A DNA stretch of 27,236 bases. It comes from JBBSEZ01 sp038239195 (GTDB lineage: Bacteria; Planctomycetota; Planctomycetia; Gemmatales; Gemmataceae). The stretch spans positions 1-27,236 of the forward strand of contig JBBSEZ010000084.1 of assembly GCA_038239195.1 (NCBI GenBank), written 5' to 3'. The position numbers and the translations under genes were made by a program. Below are positions 24,601 through 27,236 of the stretch, in pieces (positions within the stretch are counted from its first letter, which is position 1; the number at the start of each line of letters is the position of its first letter). The notes below the pieces were generated by a model. That model made no database searches. It saw only the letters and a program-made list of their open reading frames with translations, and was not told the DNA's origin.

Positions 24601-25032
24601 ATGGTACGCCTGACGCCGGAGCCGATCGACGACCGCGCCCTGACGGAGCAGGTGCGCCGGCCGGAGTGCGGCGCCGTGCTGACGTTCCTGGGCACGGTAC
24701 GCGACCTGACCGACGGGCGCGCGACGACGGCGCTAGACTACGAGGCCTACCCCGGAATGGCCGAGAAGAAGATGGCGGAGATCGAGCAAGAGGTCCGGGC
24801 GCGCTGGCCGGTCGGCGACGTCGTCCTGGTGCATCGCGTCGGCCGGCTCGACGTGGGCGAGGTGAGCGTGGCCGTGGCGGTGAGCTGTCCGCACCGGGGC
24901 CAGGCGTTCGAGGCGTGCCGCCACGCCATCGACCGGCTCAAGGAGCTCGTGCCGATCTGGAAGAAGGAAAACTGGGCCGACGGGACGACGGAGTGGGTAC
25001 ATCCGGGGACGGGCGAGCAGCGGACGAGTTAG
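24601..25032 (+). CDS. moaE: Molybdopterin synthase catalytic subunit
   Basis: 143 residues from ATG 24601, close to the usual family length of about 150. It contains the family core: CGAVLTFLGTVRD near residues 23-35, YEAYPGMAEKKM near 47-58, the long HRVGRLDVGEVSVAVAVSCPHRGQAFEACRHAIDRLKELVPIWKKE stretch, where Lys121 and Lys122 match the active-site lysine motif, and the end EWVHPG. MoaE forms a heterotetramer with MoaD and makes molybdopterin by two sulfur transfers. Its TAG (25030-25032) lies within the ribosome binding site of moaA, so the two are tightly coupled. No strong RBS is visible upstream; GAGGTTGC ends just before the ATG. Confidence 0.95.
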   Translation: MVRLTPEPIDDRALTEQVRRPECGAVLTFLGTVRDLTDGRATTALDYEAYPGMAEKKMAEIEQEVRARWPVGDVVLVHRVGRLDVGEVSVAVAVSCPHRGQAFEACRHAIDRLKELVPIWKKENWADGTTEWVHPGTGEQRTS

Positions 25033-25039
25033 GGAGACG

Positions 25040-26026
25040 ATGAACGAGCTAATCGACACCTTTGGCCGCGCGCACAACAACCTGCGCATCAGCGTGACGG
25101 ACCGCTGCAACCTCCGCTGCACCTACTGCATGCCGGAGGAGGTGGTGTTCCTCGACCGCAGCGAGCTGCTGACCTTCGAGGAGATGGCCCACTTCGTGCG
25201 CGTGGCGGCGCCCCTGGGGATCGACAAGGTTCGCCTGACGGGTGGAGAGCCCCTGCTGCGCCGCGACCTGCCTCGCCTGGTGAAGATGATCGCGGCGATC
25301 CCAGGTATCCGGGACGTCGGCTTGACGACCAACGGGTTGTTGTTGCCGCAGCAGGCGCAGGCGCTCCACGAGGCCGGGCTGCGGCGCATCAACGTCAGCC
25401 TCGACACGCTCGACGCGGGGCGGTTCCGCGAGGTGACGCGGCGCGACGGGCTGGAGCAGGTGCTGGCGGGCATCGAGGCCGCGAAGGCTGCGGGCTTCGC
25501 GCCGGTGAAGATAAACGCCGTCACCATCCGCGGCGTGACCGATCAAGACGTCGTGCCGCTGGCGCGCTACGCGCGCGAGCGCGGGCTGGAGATGCGCTTC
25601 ATCGAGTACATGCCGATCGGCGCCGAGGCGTGGGAGCGCGGCAAGGTCTACTTCGCCCACGAGATTTTGGAGCAACTCGAGTGCGAGGTGGGCAGTCTGG
25701 TCCCGGCCACCGACTACGACCCGCGCGCCCCGGCGATGGACTTCGAGTACACCGACGGAGGAGGCAAGGTCGGCATCATCGCGTCGGTATCGCGGCCGTT
25801 CTGCACGAGTTGCAACCGGGTGCGCCTCACGGCCGAGGGCAAGCTCCGCAACTGCCTGTTCGCGCTGAACGAGGTCGACGTCAAGCCGCTGCTGCGCGGT
25901 GCGCCCGACGACGCCCGGCTGGCAGAAGTGATCCGCCAGAACGTGCGCGACAAGTGGGAGGGGCACGAGATCAACACGGCGCGGTTCGTCAAGCCGGGGC
26001 GGACGATGCACGCCATCGGGGGGTAG
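25040..26026 (+). CDS. moaA: GTP 3',8-cyclase, radical SAM
   Basis: 328 residues from ATG 25040; AGGGAG (25031-25036) overlaps the moaE stop and is well placed. The radical SAM motif CNLRCTYC supplies Cys23, Cys27 and Cys30. LTGGEPLLRRDL is the SAM-binding GGEP motif. INVSLDTLD, the KINAVTIRGVTD strand and the EYMPIG motif are typical. The C-terminal cluster ligands are Cys255, Cys258 and Cys272 (CTSC...LRNC). The protein ends in Gly-Gly, which the family needs for catalysis. MoaA turns GTP into 3',8-cyclo-GTP, the first step of molybdenum cofactor synthesis; the next enzyme MoaC must be encoded elsewhere. It is the last gene of the cluster and is followed by a palindromic element. Confidence 0.97.
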   Translation: MNELIDTFGRAHNNLRISVTDRCNLRCTYCMPEEVVFLDRSELLTFEEMAHFVRVAAPLGIDKVRLTGGEPLLRRDLPRLVKMIAAIPGIRDVGLTTNGLLLPQQAQALHEAGLRRINVSLDTLDAGRFREVTRRDGLEQVLAGIEAAKAAGFAPVKINAVTIRGVTDQDVVPLARYARERGLEMRFIEYMPIGAEAWERGKVYFAHEILEQLECEVGSLVPATDYDPRAPAMDFEYTDGGGKVGIIASVSRPFCTSCNRVRLTAEGKLRNCLFALNEVDVKPLLRGAPDDARLAEVIRQNVRDKWEGHEINTARFVKPGRTMHAIGG

Positions 26027-26030
26027 GATC

Positions 26031-26123
26031 GTAGCGACAAGCGTCCTCGCTTGTCGGGCCTTCGCCTGGGATTGGACGTGATGCTTTGGGGAAGGCTCGA
26101 CAAGCGAGGACGCTTGTCGCTAC
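26031..26123. repeat. 93-base nested palindromic element (REP/MITE-like)
   Basis: Arms at 26031-26056 and 26098-26123 are exact reverse complements over 26 bases, and the match extends seven more bases inward with one mismatch (26057-26063 with 26091-26097). Each arm is itself a palindrome (CGACAAGCG and CGCTTGTCG around TCCT), so the element can fold as one long hairpin or as two smaller ones. It starts 4 bases after the moaA stop and may act as its transcript end. The other end contains the stop codon of a decayed hydrolase gene on the opposite strand. No ORF is carried, so it would need a transposase in trans if it is mobile. Confidence 0.8.
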
Positions 26124-26260
26124 GGTTTCTTCACCCACGCCGCCACGTCGTCCACCACCTCCTTCGCGACGTGCCCCGCCACCTGGCGTGGCCTTCCCCC
26201 CGCCGAGGCCGAGCACGAACAGATGGTTCAGCTGCGGGGAGCTCGCGAACCTCGCGTCGT
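26120..26260 (-). pseudogene. C-terminal remnant of an alpha/beta-hydrolase (dienelactone-hydrolase-like)
   Basis: On the minus strand, LNHLFVLG...GKATP (around 26233-26185) is followed, one frame away, by GHVAKEVVDDVAAWVKKP and TAG (26120-26122). Joined, these match the end of bacterial alpha/beta-hydrolases, in which the catalytic His sits in an (L)NHLF motif, followed by GK(A/S)TP, PGHV and a last helix (VxxDIAAWI). The frame change falls within the short stretch between KATP and GHV, and the residues normally found there (EEYxxP) are missing. Nothing recognisable precedes NHLF, so the rest of the gene is gone. The stop codon lies inside the adjacent palindromic element. Confidence 0.5.
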
Positions 26261-26478
26261 TTGGAGCTCTCTTCCGGGGGCCCACTGTAGCAGTTGCCTC
26301 GACTGCGGGCCCCTCTGGGGATTCGTGCCCGTTACTTATCCGAATTGGAGCAATTGGGAGAGTCGGCACATTCTCGGATTTGCTCTTGCCACGAGCACCG
26401 GGACTGTCTAGGATGCCCAAATTGCGAAGAAACCGGCTCGCCCTCATGGACGCCCGCGAACCGCGACAGCGGAATCGC
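26261..26478. other. Non-coding stretch
   Basis: This stretch is less GC-rich than the rest of the window. Open frames on both strands exist but have no domain, signal or composition that supports a gene, and no hairpin or repeat was found. It is probably remnant sequence left by loss of the hydrolase gene. Confidence 0.35.
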
Positions 26479-26673
26479 CTACCCACTCAGATCGACGACA
26501 CTGTTTGCCGTACGCACCTTCTGAATCCAGCGCTGTGACATCAACTGACGCCGGGCCTTGTCCGGGCTGGCCGACTTGGCGATTGCTGCTTCGGCGTGCG
26601 CGCTCCAAGCCGCGACAGCGCCGGCTGTAGGGATCGTGCGCGGCTTTGCCGGACAGCGGTGTTGTTGGCTCAT
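26479..26673 (-). CDS. Possible small protein, unknown
   Basis: 64 residues from ATG 26671-26673 to a TAG at 26479-26481. Codon third positions are mostly G or C, and the product has an ordered look: two amphipathic helical segments, GAVAAWSAHAEAAIAKSAS and DKARRQLMSQRWIQKVRTANS. I recognise no family. There is no strong RBS. It diverges from the small secreted protein 44 bases away, so a shared divergent promoter region is possible. It might equally be a chance open frame or a fragment of a lost gene. Confidence 0.3.
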   Translation of the reverse strand: MSQQHRCPAKPRTIPTAGAVAAWSAHAEAAIAKSASPDKARRQLMSQRWIQKVRTANSVVDLSG

Positions 26674-26717
26674 ACTCGATCAATCCCGAAACTACCTTAC
26701 CACCTTGAGGAGCGACG

Positions 26718-27185
26718 ATGATGACAGGCCGAACGAGAGACGACGCGGGCAGGATCAACAGGCTGGCTTGGGTGTTGGGCCTCACTTTGGCATTCTGCGG
26801 GATAGCGACCCCGAACGCGTCGGCGGCGATGTATGATGTGGGCACTCCGCCGAAGTTCGCCAGCGCCGCGATCAAGATCGGGGGGCAGGTTCCGCAAGGA
26901 CTTGGGCAAGCCATTGTCATGGTTGAGAAGTCCACGATCACGCTGAGCGCGGACACCGTGGATATGGACAACATGACGGACGGCAAGGTGACGACGCCCG
27001 TTGCGGATGAGGCATGGGTAATCTGGAAGGCTGCCAGCGGGAAGGTGAGCGTTGACCGAATCAAGACTGGAGGCAAGATTACGTATACCGCACCTGGGCT
27101 GTGTCCTTCGATTTGGCCAGAGCCACCCGGGGCCGGCCCAGGCCTACGCGGCTGGCCGGGATCGTTTCGCGGCGGGGCGGGGTAG
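26718..27185 (+). CDS. Small secreted protein, 3' end probably disrupted
   Basis: 155 residues from ATG 26718, with GAGGAG (26707-26712) 5 bases upstream. The N-terminus is a clear signal peptide: basic region TGRTRDDAGRINR, hydrophobic LAWVLGLTLAFCGIA and a cleavage site near NASA-A. The mature part YDVGTPPKFASAAIKIGGQVPQGLGQAIVMVEKSTITLSADTVDMDNM...EAWVIWKAASGKVSVDRI looks like a compact beta protein; I do not recognise the family. From about residue 127 the sequence turns into Pro/Gly-rich text (PEPPGAGPGLRGWPG) that overlaps the end of a minus-strand ORF, which suggests that the natural C-terminus was replaced by inserted DNA. The real boundary is probably near 27095. Confidence 0.6.
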   Translation: MMTGRTRDDAGRINRLAWVLGLTLAFCGIATPNASAAMYDVGTPPKFASAAIKIGGQVPQGLGQAIVMVEKSTITLSADTVDMDNMTDGKVTTPVADEAWVIWKAASGKVSVDRIKTGGKITYTAPGLCPSIWPEPPGAGPGLRGWPGSFRGGAG

Positions 27186-27236
27186 GTCGGGCATGCGCTC
27201 CAGGAGCCAGGAAAACACGTCCTTGTGCTTCTGGCC
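27144..27236 (-). CDS. C-terminal end of a transposase-like protein, cut by window edge
   Basis: Thirty codons are visible on the minus strand, ending at TAG 27144-27146. The text HKDVFSWLLERMPDLPRP followed by a basic tail (AAKRSRPAA) resembles the C-terminal helix of transposases in which a DVFxWL segment precedes a proline-rich end (IS66 among others), but the piece is too short for a family. Together with the abrupt change in the neighbouring secreted protein it suggests that an insertion sequence starts near 27095-27140 and continues past the window. Confidence 0.35.
   Translation of the reverse strand, partial: GQKHKDVFSWLLERMPDLPRPAAKRSRPAA

Overview
The window is high-GC bacterial DNA (roughly two thirds or more G+C, strongly G/C-ending codons) and looks like a planctomycete of the Gemmataceae type. 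The signs are a giant secreted multi-Ig protein whose N-terminus resembles the planctomycete LEPR-XLL type of start, a WD40 protein with a helical tail of a kind common in Gemmata relatives, two hypothetical families I recall mainly from Gemmata/Singulisphaera-like genomes, and many short palindromic repeats between genes. The assignment rests on remembered family resemblance, not on a search.

Layout. 1-321: C-terminus of a DDE-type transposase running in from the left. 616-5532: a 1638-residue secreted protein with six putative Ig domains, four PKD-like domains and a C-terminal SGNH/GDSL hydrolase; a run of ten G lies just after its start. 5644-7269: secreted WD40 protein. 7500-9408: a hybrid histidine kinase that lacks its N-terminus and is split by a one-base frameshift. 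9575-9648: tRNA-Arg(UCU). 9808-10179: PilZ-domain protein. 10187-10831 (minus): planctomycete hypothetical protein.

11174-18357 is the most unusual part: a 1906-residue P-loop ATPase of the AAA/STAND type followed by a 441-residue protein ending in a HEPN-like R-x4-H motif (RNHVAH). The two are joined by about 140 bases carrying an octamer-based inverted repeat. The pairing looks like a nucleotide-switch sensor with an RNase-type effector, and I do not recognise it as a named defence system. It is followed by a decayed minus-strand pseudogene (18421-18949).

19434-26026 is a metabolic cluster, all on the plus strand, behind a good sigma70-like promoter (19341-19369): folE (GTP cyclohydrolase I), a polytopic membrane protein, a zinc-ribbon membrane protein, a large FAD/Fe-S dehydrogenase of the YdiJ/GlcD-GlpC type, moaD (overlapping the dehydrogenase by 4 bases), moaE and moaA. 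folE and moaA both use GTP to start pterin pathways, and moaD/moaE make up molybdopterin synthase; moaC is not in the window. Tandem hairpins lie between moaD and moaE, and a 93-base nested palindrome follows moaA.

26027-27236 is a decayed tail: the palindrome, a frameshifted C-terminal remnant of an alpha/beta-hydrolase, a doubtful small ORF, a small secreted protein whose 3' end seems to be cut by foreign DNA, and the end of a minus-strand, transposase-like ORF leaving the window.
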